Positions 8,441 through 18,449 are shown, numbered from the stretch's first letter. The stretch: 59,488 nt of DNA from Flavobacteriales bacterium (GCA_013214205.1 JABSPQ010000002.1:11062-70549), one strand, 5' to 3'. Made by a program: numbers and translations. The notes: generated from the letters alone by a model not told the origin.

Positions 8441-9589
8441 CTAAGACTTCTTTTTAGACTTTACTTCTAAGTAAATAAAATCCCTGAAATTTGCTCGGTT
8501 AATTCCTGTATCGGTTGATTTGTAACTATTCGTGAATGTTTTTGGAAACTTGATTTTCTTTTTTTCATTCCATTTGAATTCATAGCCAAAGTATGAATCG
8601 TTAACTTTTTCTATAAAATCAACTTCTTGCTGCTGAGTTGTTCTCCAAAAATAAAATTGACGTAGGTCCTTGTTTATACTAATTTGTTTTACCCTTTCAC
8701 TAACCAAGAAGTTTTCCCACAATATACCTACATCCTTACGAATTGATAATGGCTGAAGTTGCCCTATTACTGCATTTCGGATGCCATTATCGTAGAAGTA
8801 GATCTTGTTTTTTGCTTTAATCTCGTTCCTTAAATTACCGCTTAATGGGCTTAATCTGAATATGATGTAGGCTTTCTCTAAAATGTCTATATAGGCATCT
8901 ACAGTTTTGGGAGCTATACCTAATGTTTGCGCCAACTCTTGCAACGATACTTCGCTACCTATCTGATATGCTAAGGCTTGAAGCAACTTTTTAATCACGG
9001 TTGGCTTCTTTAAGCCTTCGTACATCAAAACGTCTTTGTATAAGTAGCTTTCTGTTAACTCAATTAATATTGATTCTGGGTTCTCTTCATTGCTAAGTAC
9101 ATCGGGGTAAAATCCGAAGATCAGCCTGTTTTCGAGGTCTTGCTCGGCTTTAACGTATCCTATATGGTTTTCCCATTCTTTCCAGGTGATAGGCCAAATA
9201 TTATATGTGCGTTTTCTGCCAGTAAGTGGTTCGTTTAGTTTGCTATATAGATCAAATGATGATGAACCGCTTAAAATTAATTGTACGTTTTTAAACTTAT
9301 CTGTAATAATTTTAGAGGTAAGTCCAATGTCGGTTATTCGCTGTGCTTCATCAATAAATATAATTTTATTGCTTGCAAGCATTGTTTTTATTTGTTGGGT
9401 ATTAGGTCTGTTGAGTAAATTTTGAACGGTTGCGTCATCTCCATTCAAAATCAATACTTCGTCGTGATATTTATGTAAGATACTTTCCAACATTGTTGTT
9501 TTACCAACTTGTCGTGGACCACTTACAATGATTGCTTTCCCTTTAAAAAAAGCTTTTTCAATCTTGTCTGTTTGTACTCTATATATCAT
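8441..9589 (-). CDS. AAA-type ATPase with DUF4143 domain
   Basis: About 382 aa. Walker A is GPRQVGKTT, followed by a Walker B-like IIFIDEAQR and a sensor region LILSGSSSFDLYSK. The C-terminal half (TLGIAPKTVDAYIDILEKAYIIF, then KIYFYDNGIRNA and FYFWRTTQQQEVDFI) is the DUF4143 winged-helix/nuclease-like region. These proteins are widespread and of unclear role; they have been linked to toxin-antitoxin-like and mobile contexts. The chosen start MIYRVQTDKIEKAF matches the usual N-terminus of the family. An upstream in-frame ATG at 9643 would add 18 residues, but that ATG is part of unit 1 of the adjacent 32-bp repeat array. Confidence 0.88.
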   Translation of the reverse strand: MIYRVQTDKIEKAFFKGKAIIVSGPRQVGKTTMLESILHKYHDEVLILNGDDATVQNLLNRPNTQQIKTMLASNKIIFIDEAQRITDIGLTSKIITDKFKNVQLILSGSSSFDLYSKLNEPLTGRKRTYNIWPITWKEWENHIGYVKAEQDLENRLIFGFYPDVLSNEENPESILIELTESYLYKDVLMYEGLKKPTVIKKLLQALAYQIGSEVSLQELAQTLGIAPKTVDAYIDILEKAYIIFRLSPLSGNLRNEIKAKNKIYFYDNGIRNAVIGQLQPLSIRKDVGILWENFLVSERVKQISINKDLRQFYFWRTTQQQEVDFIEKVNDSYFGYEFKWNEKKKIKFPKTFTNSYKSTDTGINRANFRDFIYLEVKSKKKS

Positions 9590-9632
9590 ACCATTAATTT
9601 GATTAAAGGTATGGGTTTTTAAGAGTAATTCC

Positions 9633-9855
9633 CTGAAAAACATAATATTTAGGGAATTGAATACTCGGAAAATATAATATTCAAGTAATTGAATGCTTAA
9701 AAAACATGATATTTAAGGAATTTAATACTTGAAAAACATAATATTTAAGGAATTAAATGCTTAAAAAACATAATATTTAAGGAGTTGTATGCTTTAAAAA
9801 CATAATATTTAAGTAATTGAATGCTCAAAAAACATAATATTTAAGGAATTGGATG
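9633..9855. repeat. 32-bp minisatellite, seven units
   Basis: Seven head-to-tail units: 9633-9663 (31 bp), then exact 32-bp units starting at 9664, 9696, 9728, 9760, 9792 and 9824. Each is close to CTTAAAAAACATAATATTTA followed by AGGAATTGAATG, with a few substitutions and no length change after unit 1. There are no unique spacers, so this is not a CRISPR. On the minus strand every unit carries an ATGTTTTT-like start, and the one in unit 1 begins the longer version of the ATPase ORF. From 9856 to 10053 I see no gene or further repeat. Confidence 0.92.
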
Positions 9856-10053
9856 TTTGGGATCTCATCATGCAGCTATCCACTACATATCTGTGTTTTT
9901 GGCATGGATTTTACAATACACAGCAGGATGGTTAAAAGTGGAATGAATAATAAATTTAAATTCATACAACGCTTGGTATCTATTCTAATTTAAAACCAGA
10001 TTATAATCTATAAATTCACCAAGTTGAAACAAGGTATAACCAATTATTCAATC

Positions 10054-11010
10054 ATGAAAAAACTCCTTCTTATTCTTCCTGTTCTATTATTGTCTATTGT
10101 AGCTCAAGCACAGCTTAAGGCCTTAATTATCGACGGACAAAATAACCACAAGGTTTGGCCTAAGTCTACCATAATGATGAAGCAATACTTGGAAGAATCA
10201 GGATTGTTTACAGTGGACATTCAGCGAACTAAATATACCTGGAGAGCGGAACGAGAAGAGGCATTTTTGCCTTTAGCTGGTGTAGGAAGAACAGAAGACT
10301 TAGAAAAGCCGAAATCTGATCCTGATTTTGCACCTAACTTTAAAGACTACGATGTGGTGATTTCTAACTTTGGATGGAACACAGCAGATTGGTCGGAAGC
10401 AACGCAAAAAGCATTAGACGATTATATAGAGAATGGTGGTGGGTTTGTTTCCATTCATGCTGCCGATAATTCTTTTCCTAATTGGGAAGCATACAATAAA
10501 ATGATTGGTATAGGTGGCTGGGGAGGCAGAACCGAAAAAGATGGGCCTTATGTTTATTATGATAACGACGATAAGTTGGTAAGAGACGATTCGGAAGGTA
10601 AGGGGGGCTCGCATGGTCCGCAACACGAGATTCCAATTACTGTTCGAGTAAAAGATCATCCAATTACGAAAGGGATGCCTACACATTGGATTACTACCAA
10701 AGACGAATGCTATGCCAAGTTAAGAGGACCTGCGGAAAACATGATTGTATTGGCCACAGGTAAAGATATGTCGGGCGAAGCGCCAACAGACAGACACGAA
10801 CCAATGTTGATGGTAATTGATTATGGAAAAGGACGCATATTCCATTCTACTTTGGGCCACGATGATTATTCGATAGAAGGAGTAGGGTTTATTATTTCCT
10901 TTTTAAGAGGAGCCGAATGGGCCGCTACTGGTAGGGTTACCATTCCAATCCCTGAGGATTTCCCTACAGAAAAAGATGCTACTAATAGGAAGTTTGAACT
11001 TAAAAAGTAA
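10054..11010 (+). CDS. secreted ThuA-like domain protein
   Basis: 318 aa with a signal peptide ending IVAQAQ. The start is ATG at 10054 rather than an in-frame TTG at 10024, because the basic-hydrophobic signal begins there. The body is a ThuA (trehalose-utilisation, glutamine-amidotransferase-like) fold: LKALIIDGQNNHKVWPK opens it, then YDVVISNFGWN, the nucleophile-elbow-like GGGFVSIHAADNSFPNW, and DYGKGRIFHSTLGHDDYS. ThuA proteins in Bacteroidota and Planctomycetota often sit beside membrane-bound dehydrogenase/cytochrome c proteins, as here (45 bases to the next gene), and are linked to sugar oxidation pathways. The precise reaction is not established. Confidence 0.9.
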   Translation: MKKLLLILPVLLLSIVAQAQLKALIIDGQNNHKVWPKSTIMMKQYLEESGLFTVDIQRTKYTWRAEREEAFLPLAGVGRTEDLEKPKSDPDFAPNFKDYDVVISNFGWNTADWSEATQKALDDYIENGGGFVSIHAADNSFPNWEAYNKMIGIGGWGGRTEKDGPYVYYDNDDKLVRDDSEGKGGSHGPQHEIPITVRVKDHPITKGMPTHWITTKDECYAKLRGPAENMIVLATGKDMSGEAPTDRHEPMLMVIDYGKGRIFHSTLGHDDYSIEGVGFIISFLRGAEWAATGRVTIPIPEDFPTEKDATNRKFELKK

Positions 11011-11055
11011 TCGGAGGACAACAACTTTCTAAAACATTATTCAATACATTTTATA

Positions 11056-13341
11056 ATGAATCAATTCTTTTCATTTTCTACCATTTTTGCCGTTGCAATA
11101 CTAGGTTCTTGTACTTCTCAGCCAGAACCTAATCTCGAAAAATATTCCGACGAAGACATCGCAAATCACGATACGTTAAAAGTCGATTTAAACCATCCCG
11201 ATTTAAATGTACTTTCTCCACAAGAGAGCATGGCGCTTATGGAAATGCAGCCAGGTTATAGCCTGCAGCTGGTGGCTTCCGAACCTATGGTGCAAGAACC
11301 GGTATTGGTTGTGTGGGACGGCGATGGTAAAATGTATGTAGCCGAAATGAACACTTACATGCAAGATGCTGATTTTACTGGTCAGGATTCTGCTGTATCG
11401 CGCGTAGTTTGTTTGGAAGATACAGATGGCGATGGCGTAATGGACAAAAGAACTGTGTTTGCTGATGGCTTATTGATTCCAAGAATCATATTACCATTAG
11501 ACGGTAGAGTGATAATAGGAGAAACACATACCCTCGATTTATATGTTTATGAAGATACGGATGGCGATGGCAAGGCCGATACAAAAGAGTTAATTTTTGA
11601 TGGCGGCGACAGAGGTGGTAACATGGAGCACCAGCCATCTGGCTTAATTTGGAATTTGGACAATTACCTCTACACCACTTACAACCAATACAGACAGCGC
11701 TATAAAGATGGTAAAATCGACAGTGTGGGCATACCAAATGGAAGAGGCCAGTGGGGACTAACGCATGATGATTACGGTAAGGTTTGGCTAGTAAATGCAG
11801 GCGGCGAAATTGGCCCGTTATGTTTTCAGCATCCCATTCATTATGGGGCGCTAGAGATTGAACTTGACAGCACAGACCAATGGAAAACCGTTTGGCCAAT
11901 AGATAAAATACCAGATACACAAGGAGGTCGCCATCGTTTGAGATATGACAATACGCTTAATTATTTTACAGCTACTTGTGGTCAAACTATTTTTCGAGGA
12001 GATCGATTGCCTGAGGATATTCGTGGTGAGTTGTTTTTCTGTGAGCCTGTGGGACGTTTAATTAGGCGTACACAAATTGATGATGTAAATGGTAAAGTTG
12101 TGCTCTCAAACCCTTACGAAGCAGATAAAGGTGAGTTTATGAGAACTACAGATGCGTACTTCCGACCTGTAAATATGGCTTCTGGGCCAGATGGTTGTAT
12201 GTATATAGTAGATATGTATAGAGGAATTATTCAGCAGGGTAACTGGACAAAACCAGATTCTTATTTACGTGGAATTATCGATACGCTAGATATGGCTAAG
12301 GTGATTAACAATGGTAGAATTTATAGAATTGTGCACGATGATTTTAAGCGTGATACGGTGCAACCTCAGTTGTTAAAAAAGACTGCCAAGGAATTGCTCA
12401 CGTATTTGGCTCACGTTAATGGCTGGTGGAGATCTACTGCTCAAAAACTGATTGTTTTGAAACAAGACAAGTCGATAGTACCAGCTTTAAAGGAAACTGT
12501 ATTTGCTAGTTCAAACGAATTGGAACGAATTCATGCGCTCTGGTGCTTGGAAGGACTCGAGGTAGTTGATAAAGACATCATCAAGAAAATCATTAAAGAA
12601 GGCGATGACAATTTGAAAATTCAGGCCATGAGAGTTGTAGAGCAATCTGTACTTGATGGAGACGAAGAATACTTTGAGATATTCGCTGGCCTTGATGCAC
12701 ATAAAAACCCCAAAGTAGTTGTTCAATATGCCCTCACATTAAGGCGTTGCATGAAGGCAGATTCGGAAGAAGCGTTGCTGAAAATTCAGAATAAACATAA
12801 AGGGACAGAGGGACTAGATGAATATTTTGAAGCATTGCTTTACACTTACGAAGAAGAAAGAATATGGGAGGCGGAAGCGTTAAGACAAAAAGAAAACCGA
12901 CCAACTTTTGAATTGGGAGAGAAGCATTATACTGCTTTGTGTGCCAGTTGCCATGCAGAAGATGGTGATGGGGTAATAGCTGGCGACATTAGATTGGCAC
13001 CTTCTTTTTGGAGAAGTGAAATTATTGGAATAGAGAATCCAGACAATCTTATTCGCATTGCGTTGCACGGACTTAAAGGGTCTCTTAGAGGTGAAACTTA
13101 CGGTGCAGACGTAATGACTCCATTAGAATCCAATAATGATGAGTACATCGCTGCCGTGTTGTCGTACATCCGTAATACTTTCCGCAACGAAGCTTCGTAC
13201 ATAACACCTGAGCAAGTGGCGAAAATCCGTGCAGAAACAGAAGGACACGAAATGTATACACAAGAGGAGTTAATGGAATTAGATTCGGCGTATGCCAAAA
13301 CGGTTGAAGAGATTTTGGAATGGAAGAAATCCAGAAAGTAG
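11056..13341 (+). CDS. membrane-bound dehydrogenase-like lipoprotein with C-terminal heme c
   Basis: 761 aa. Lipobox AILGSC. The N-terminal two-thirds is the PVC-type/sorbosone-dehydrogenase-like propeller (PGYSLQLVASEPMVQEPVLVVWD) with two calcium-type loops, EDTDGDGVMD and EDTDGDGKAD. A middle helical/HEAT-like stretch follows (ELERIHALWCLEGLE). The C-terminal cytochrome c domain has CASCH (Cys629, Cys632, His633) and a probable axial Met687 in DVMTP. The predicted role is oxidation of a sugar or alcohol at the cell surface with electrons passed through heme c. It forms an operon with the ThuA gene before it and the lipoprotein gene 4 bases after it. A second ThuA/cytochrome c pair exists at 43.7-47.9 kb. 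Confidence 0.9.
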   Translation: MNQFFSFSTIFAVAILGSCTSQPEPNLEKYSDEDIANHDTLKVDLNHPDLNVLSPQESMALMEMQPGYSLQLVASEPMVQEPVLVVWDGDGKMYVAEMNTYMQDADFTGQDSAVSRVVCLEDTDGDGVMDKRTVFADGLLIPRIILPLDGRVIIGETHTLDLYVYEDTDGDGKADTKELIFDGGDRGGNMEHQPSGLIWNLDNYLYTTYNQYRQRYKDGKIDSVGIPNGRGQWGLTHDDYGKVWLVNAGGEIGPLCFQHPIHYGALEIELDSTDQWKTVWPIDKIPDTQGGRHRLRYDNTLNYFTATCGQTIFRGDRLPEDIRGELFFCEPVGRLIRRTQIDDVNGKVVLSNPYEADKGEFMRTTDAYFRPVNMASGPDGCMYIVDMYRGIIQQGNWTKPDSYLRGIIDTLDMAKVINNGRIYRIVHDDFKRDTVQPQLLKKTAKELLTYLAHVNGWWRSTAQKLIVLKQDKSIVPALKETVFASSNELERIHALWCLEGLEVVDKDIIKKIIKEGDDNLKIQAMRVVEQSVLDGDEEYFEIFAGLDAHKNPKVVVQYALTLRRCMKADSEEALLKIQNKHKGTEGLDEYFEALLYTYEEERIWEAEALRQKENRPTFELGEKHYTALCASCHAEDGDGVIAGDIRLAPSFWRSEIIGIENPDNLIRIALHGLKGSLRGETYGADVMTPLESNNDEYIAAVLSYIRNTFRNEASYITPEQVAKIRAETEGHEMYTQEELMELDSAYAKTVEEILEWKKSRK

Positions 13342-13345
13342 TATC

Positions 13346-14152
13346 ATGCTAATAAAATTTAAAAACCCAATAGGAAATACTTGTATGGTGCTTCTTGTGG
13401 TGCTTTTTAGTATGTCGTGCGAGAACAACGGCTCGGAAGAAAAAGGGGATGCGGTTACTGCTGTAGCCAAAGAAACCAACCTAGCTCAAGAGATCATCGA
13501 TAAAGCAATTGGTTTTTCTGGTTTGGCGGCATTAGATACCAGTACAGTTCAATTCACTTTTAGAGACATTGTATACCGATACCAACGAGATTACGGTTTA
13601 TTTGAATATCAAAGAATTCAGTTGGATTCGAGCGGAGTTGAAACTAAAGATGTGCTAAATAATGATTCGATGACTAGATCCATTGATCAGGTACAGGTGT
13701 CTTTAACTGACGAATGGAAGCAGAAATACTCTAACTCTATAAACTCGGTAATGTATTTTGCATTTCTTCCTTATAAGCTAAACGACGATAGAGTACTGAA
13801 AGAATATCTCAATCAAATCGCAATTAAGGGTACCGATTACCACAAGATAAAGGTTTCGTTTGAGCCAAGAGAAGGAGCTGACCACAAGGATGACGTGTTT
13901 ATCTATTATTTTGACGTAAAGGATTATAGCATGGATTATTTTGCTTACGAATACTTTACAGATGAAGGTGGATTCAGATTTAGAGAAGCATTTAACTCAA
14001 GAAAAAATAAGGGTTTAACCATACAAGACTATCACAATTACAAACCGATTGATACCGTTGGTGTTCATCTAGAGCGGTTAGATGAACTTTTTGGGAGTGG
14101 AGAGCTTAAATTACTTTCGGAAATCTTAACGGAAGAAGTATCTGTAAAGTAG
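13346..14152 (+). CDS. DUF6503-like lipoprotein
   Basis: 268 aa with lipobox FSMSC. Start ATG 13346, four bases after the stop of the cytochrome gene; a longer in-frame start inside that gene is less likely. The mature protein (QEIIDKAIGFSGLAALDTS, FTFRDIVYRYQRDYG, VMYFAFLPYKLNDD, VFIYYFDVKDYSMDYFAY) has the strand pattern of the DUF6503 family, which may be a LolA/LppX-like lipid- or substrate-binding fold. It is the third gene of the ThuA/heme c operon, so it may serve as an accessory lipoprotein there. Family assignment is from memory of the motif pattern. Confidence 0.75.
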   Translation: MLIKFKNPIGNTCMVLLVVLFSMSCENNGSEEKGDAVTAVAKETNLAQEIIDKAIGFSGLAALDTSTVQFTFRDIVYRYQRDYGLFEYQRIQLDSSGVETKDVLNNDSMTRSIDQVQVSLTDEWKQKYSNSINSVMYFAFLPYKLNDDRVLKEYLNQIAIKGTDYHKIKVSFEPREGADHKDDVFIYYFDVKDYSMDYFAYEYFTDEGGFRFREAFNSRKNKGLTIQDYHNYKPIDTVGVHLERLDELFGSGELKLLSEILTEEVSVK

Positions 14153-14372
14153 AAGCTTGATGTTTCCGCAAACAACGCATCTTAATCCTAACTTTTACTT
14201 GCTTTATCGAGTAAAGATACAGCGCTTCTACAAGAAGTCATTAGCACTTATAGTTACAGATACATTGATTATGCACTATATTTCATACGTTAAAGTTAGC
14301 TTGCGTAGTTGATATTAACCCAAACCAAACCAATTCCTAGCAAGATCAAACACATAAACCCAAATCACTTTT

Positions 14373-16148
14373 ATGCTTAAAACGGGTATTTCTTCAATAA
14401 AAAAAATAACGACTGGCTTAGTCGCTGTTTTAATTTCTACATATTGTTTAGGCCAAGGACTTAATGTTGAATTAGGCATTAACAGTGCATACGATCAGCA
14501 ACCAAAGTCTAAAATAGTATATATTGATGAGTTTACTTATTTGTTGGTTCATTATGACGAAGAATCGAACAGTTTACAAAAACTAGATACCAATGGCAAT
14601 GTGCTTTGGCAAGTAATACCAGGATAAAATTCATCTCCATCTAATTATCTGTGGTCGGTTAATAACATGATTGCTGCTAATGATGGAGGGGTATATGTTA
14701 GTGGTATTAATCAAGTATGCGACGTGATTGGAAACTGTGTTGTATTTATTGAAAAGATTAGCGCTAATGGAACTGTTGAATGGACTACAACATTCACGGA
14801 TGAATATTGTAGTAATCTGTATTGGTATACTTCTCATCCCGCGTTATCTCTTTCCTCCAACAACCAGTTGTTTTATTTCAAAGGGAGATTATGACGAATC
14901 ATCAATAGTAATACTAGATACCACGGGTAATTATTATTACGATTATAATCATTTTTTAGATTTTGACAACGATGATTTTGATGAATATTATCTATTTGAA
15001 GAGTTTAATACCGACTATGATCTATTAAGTGAAATAGCGGTTTTAAGTGATGATATTGTAGTTGCGAGCAGAGAAGACATGTTGGTGCAGTTGTTTGTTA
15101 ACACTCCAAACGAACTTAATTTGGGTAGCTTCATTAAAGATATTAAGGCAATGGATGATACCCTCTATGTACTTACAACCGACAGTATTTTTGTTCTAGA
15201 TACTTTACTTCAAAAACTAGCCAGTACTCATGTTGTTGGATATTCCGATTATTCAAACCTTAAAGTAGCTGATAATACAATTCAGTTTATCTCAAGCACT
15301 AGCATGCAAGAACACGTAATTACCCTCAATAAGGAGCTACAACAAACTAATTTAATATCCTTTGATATCGATTTAGAATCTTCGCAAGCTAAAGACTTCT
15401 CATCAACGCATTTTTCGTGTGCCAAGAGTTTTGCATTAACAAAATAAACAACTGTTCGCTACTTCGATTATTCGATGACCAACGACGAGAATGCATTTGT
15501 AAATACCACTGATATAGGGATTAGTAAACTTGATATTTACCAGACAACCTACAGGCAATCCACATTTGATGAGAGCTATTTTACTATTACGATTGCAGCA
15601 AATGCACTTTTGGTAAATTATGGTCCCAATACATTAGACAGTTGCTTGATTAGTTCTCTCTTTCATCCGGGCTATTATTGTTATGCAGTTTATTTTTCGG
15701 AAAAGTTTACCGATTTAAACTTAGCACCGGGCGATTCTGTTTGGCTTGATTTGGGAATGTACTACGAGCAGTATACCCGGTTTACAGATACGATTTTTGC
15801 AAATACATGTTTGTATACAAGCCACCCCAATGGTGTAACCGATTTAAAAGTAGATAACGACGAATATTGTGAATCTGTTTTATTCCAAATTATTGGGATA
15901 ATTGAGGTTGAATTGAATCAGGTGAGTATCTCGCCTAATCCTACGCAAAAGGGAATTACAATAGACTTAGGAGCGAAAGTTAAAGACTTTACCATCAATG
16001 TGTATTCCTTAGAAGGCAAGTTGGTAAGCAGTACAAATGCGAATAATATTGATAGAACTAGTCTCATATTAATGAACCAAGTGGGATTTATTTCGTCGAA
16101 TTGATTTCTGAAACTCAACGAAAAACGTATAAGGTAATCAAGGAATAA
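14373..16148 (+). pseudogene. decayed T9SS-secreted propeller-like protein gene
   Basis: A single former gene in pieces. It starts with a signal peptide (ends STYCLGQ) at ATG 14373. An in-frame TAA interrupts it at 14625-14627. A +1 shift in the GGG run near 14882 moves the frame, a second in-frame TAA lies at 15445-15447, and a lost base in the AA run near 16071 moves the frame again. Read through these, the protein ends SGIYFVELIS...KTYKVIKE, a T9SS type A sorting tail, at TAA 16146-16148. The body has Asp/Tyr-rich strands such as KIVYIDEFTYLLVHYD and DTLYVLTTDSIFVLDT, like a repetitive propeller. With two stops and two shifts it cannot make a full product. Confidence 0.85.
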
Positions 16149-16161
16149 GATTGGTTAAATG

Positions 16162-16190
16162 AAAAAAAGGCCTCGTATTTCAACGAGGCC
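16162..16190. terminator. hairpin terminator between convergent genes
   Basis: GGCCTCG (16169-16175) pairs perfectly with CGAGGCC (16184-16190). Seven A's precede it (16162-16168), which become a U-tract for leftward transcription, so it mainly ends the SASA esterase/peptidase operon on the minus strand. Confidence 0.75.
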
Positions 16191-16348
16191 ATCATAAACC
16201 AAACAAGCTCGGGGCATGAAACTCCTAGACCTGAACCGCTAAATTACTACGTATATTTTTGTTAATCTATGTATCGATAGAAATTGTCGGTTGAATGAAG
16301 AAGGGCATCTGTGAATAGTATTCTTCTTCCTGTCAAATTAGGAAAACC

Positions 16349-17122
16349 TTACCTAGTTTTTTGTGTAGCCTGAATCTTTAACATCTCTTTGGCATAACGT
16401 TGCCCGAAGATTATTATGCTTTTTGTGTCAAAATGTAAATTGTCGTGGGTTGTTAAGTTTACCGCGCTAGCGCAACTCGTAAAAGGCAATACACTCGATA
16501 ACTTCATCATCACTTCATTTATCTCTTTATGAGACCTGTTGTTGGGGTGATAACAAACTTGCCCAGCTACAAAAGGTAAATCAGGTAATCCTAGGTCTTC
16601 TCTAAGGTTGGTTACCAATAGCTTTAAGTCTGCAAGGTAAGTTGAAGGATCGCTTGCGTTAGCTTCTCCTTGATGCCATAAAACACCTTTGAGGTTGCCA
16701 TGTTTCTGGGCTGCTTTTGCTCTTTTTATAGCCTCGTCGTAGTATGGAGTTCCTTTTGCCCAGCCTTCAATTCTTGTACCTCCTTTGGCATTTACCACCA
16801 AACCAATTGGCTTCGATTTATCTTGCTCCAACATTGCTTTGGCAAACGAATAGCCAGGGCCCATTCTTTGTTTGGAGAGATCCTTCCTAACGGTAGAATA
16901 CTTATTCAACGGGTTTTGCGCTATTTCCCATTCGCCAGTATAATCTAACAAGTAACAGCCTGCGATAGGTAGAGAATCGTTTTCACCAATGGGGGTACGT
17001 CCAGCCATGTTAGACTGACCAATTAATAGATAGAAATCTAAATCAGTAATTTTTGTTTGGGCAGAAGCAGATAGTGCCATAAGGCCTACTAAATTAAATA
17101 AGAGAATAAAAATCAACTTCAT
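16349..17122 (-). CDS. sialate O-acetylesterase-like SGNH hydrolase (SASA domain)
   Basis: 257 aa, secreted (signal ends LSASAQ). The block I motif GQSNMAGR holds the catalytic Ser37. WHQGEAN and the late HDNLHFD supply the oxyanion and the Asp/His of the SGNH triad. This is the carbohydrate esterase 6 / SASA family, which removes acetyl groups from sugars in polysaccharides. It is 51 bases downstream of a metallopeptidase-like gene on the same strand and is probably co-transcribed with it. The whole length is the catalytic domain, with no extra module. A second SASA enzyme lies at 31982-32821. Substrate unknown, but acetylated glycans fit the sulfatase/lyase setting. Confidence 0.9.
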   Translation of the reverse strand: MKLIFILLFNLVGLMALSASAQTKITDLDFYLLIGQSNMAGRTPIGENDSLPIAGCYLLDYTGEWEIAQNPLNKYSTVRKDLSKQRMGPGYSFAKAMLEQDKSKPIGLVVNAKGGTRIEGWAKGTPYYDEAIKRAKAAQKHGNLKGVLWHQGEANASDPSTYLADLKLLVTNLREDLGLPDLPFVAGQVCYHPNNRSHKEINEVMMKLSSVLPFTSCASAVNLTTHDNLHFDTKSIIIFGQRYAKEMLKIQATQKTR

Positions 17123-17173
17123 ATTGGTAATATTCCTTCTTATTAAATCCAGTAGGCATTTAGGATACTAATG

Positions 17174-18247
17174 TTATTCGAATCGGTAATCTCCCGTAAC
17201 GATCCAGCCGTCTGTAATTCTATCTGGATCTTCTTCTCCGTGTGCTTTTAACAACTCTTTAAAGTCTTCCACAGTAAGCTTTCTATTTAAAGCATTATGA
17301 CGGAAGCATGCGTTGGTAAATTCGTCGCCGAATTCCTTGTTCACTTTATCCCAAAACACCATTGCTTTTGTTCCTTCATACTTATAACCGTATTTCTTTT
17401 CAGATAACGGAAAGTCTTTATCGGTTCCTTTAAACTCATCCCAAAACTTCATGTCTTCATTATAGTTTTCACCTTCAATAAAGTTTCCGCCGTACTCAAT
17501 CATACCTTGATAGCCAATATAATCTGCCAGCCCTTCGGTAACCCAGCTAGGTCTGCCACCTGCATTCCAAATATGAACAAACTCATGCATCAACGTCCAT
17601 TCGCTTGCTTTGTCTAACGAGCACAAATATGCATCTGTAGGGCCAGCTAAGCCGAGTGCTTTAAGTTTTAGATTCTCTAAAACCATGTAAGGATTGAACC
17701 CAGGAAAAGGAACACCCGATTTTTTCTCATAAGCAGGAATAGCTCTTTTTAATAAACCCAACATGTGATTTGCAAGCTCTCTGTTTTTTGTTTGGTAAGT
17801 AAATTCAACCCTTAATTCAATTTCTTTAAGAGGAATAACCACCACTTGCATTTCGAAATCGCCTGTATCAGGCACAATTGTATCGTTTATGTTTACTGGG
17901 TAATCTGTAATTACCTTGTAATCAGGCTTGTAATAATCTTTGTAGGCTTGCCATTCTGTTACAACCAGTAATTGCGAATCGCTCAACATAGTTAGAGGGA
18001 AATCAAAAATCCTTCTGTACTCTTCGTTAGTTACAAATATTCTCTTGCCGGTAACCTTAACAATTTGTGCTTTAAACTCCCATCCATCAGCATCAATCAT
18101 ATGAGTATTAATCTTTAAAATACTGTCGGGTGTTTGAAAAGTTGGAGGTGGAGCTTTTGTTTCCGTTTCGCCACACGAGGTAAATAGTAATGAACCAATG
18201 GCAATGGCAGATAGCCAGCTTAAAAGCGTCGTTTTTTCAGATTGCAT
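17174..18247 (-). CDS. putative zinc metallopeptidase lipoprotein (basic secretory protein-like)
   Basis: 357 aa with lipobox LFTSC (Cys25). The zinc site is HEFVH (His221 to His225) with a third ligand candidate in WVTEGLADY (Glu238), a gluzincin-style arrangement. The block following it (YGYKYEGTKAMVFWDKVNKEFG) resembles the basic secretory protein (BSP) peptidase family. The N-terminal 150 residues contain beta-strands (AQIVKVTGKRIFVTNEE) of unknown function. It probably acts outside the inner membrane. It is the first gene of an operon with the SASA esterase and has a good promoter candidate 45 bases upstream. The BSP assignment is likely but not certain; the peptidase motif itself is clear. 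Confidence 0.75.
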   Translation of the reverse strand: MQSEKTTLLSWLSAIAIGSLLFTSCGETETKAPPPTFQTPDSILKINTHMIDADGWEFKAQIVKVTGKRIFVTNEEYRRIFDFPLTMLSDSQLLVVTEWQAYKDYYKPDYKVITDYPVNINDTIVPDTGDFEMQVVVIPLKEIELRVEFTYQTKNRELANHMLGLLKRAIPAYEKKSGVPFPGFNPYMVLENLKLKALGLAGPTDAYLCSLDKASEWTLMHEFVHIWNAGGRPSWVTEGLADYIGYQGMIEYGGNFIEGENYNEDMKFWDEFKGTDKDFPLSEKKYGYKYEGTKAMVFWDKVNKEFGDEFTNACFRHNALNRKLTVEDFKELLKAHGEEDPDRITDGWIVTGDYRFE

Positions 18248-18291
18248 GTAGTTGTTGATTAGATGTTTAGGTTTCTTGTAATATGCTTATA

Positions 18292-18320
18292 CAAATATAT
18301 CCCGAAATGTGGTTAGTCAA
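18292..18320 (-). promoter_or_regulatory. Bacteroidota-type promoter for the peptidase/esterase operon
   Basis: On the minus strand, TTG (18318-18320) is followed by 18 bases and TATATTTG (18292-18299), a perfect TAnnTTTG box. The leader would be about 40 bases. Spacing is one short of the usual 19. Confidence 0.45.
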
Positions 18321-18449
18321 CTAAATTAAGCATGAATCTTAGTCAATGCATCCCGTTCTGTACTGTTTAGAAATAAACTATTTGAATATTTTGATAAAAT
18401 CTGCCTAAATAAGCCGTTTTATTAGGATCGAATTACAACGCTAAACAGC

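Noticed and set aside
9633-9855. Periodic 32-bp repeats as a CRISPR array
   Set aside because: Units are head to tail with no unique spacers and no cas genes nearby.
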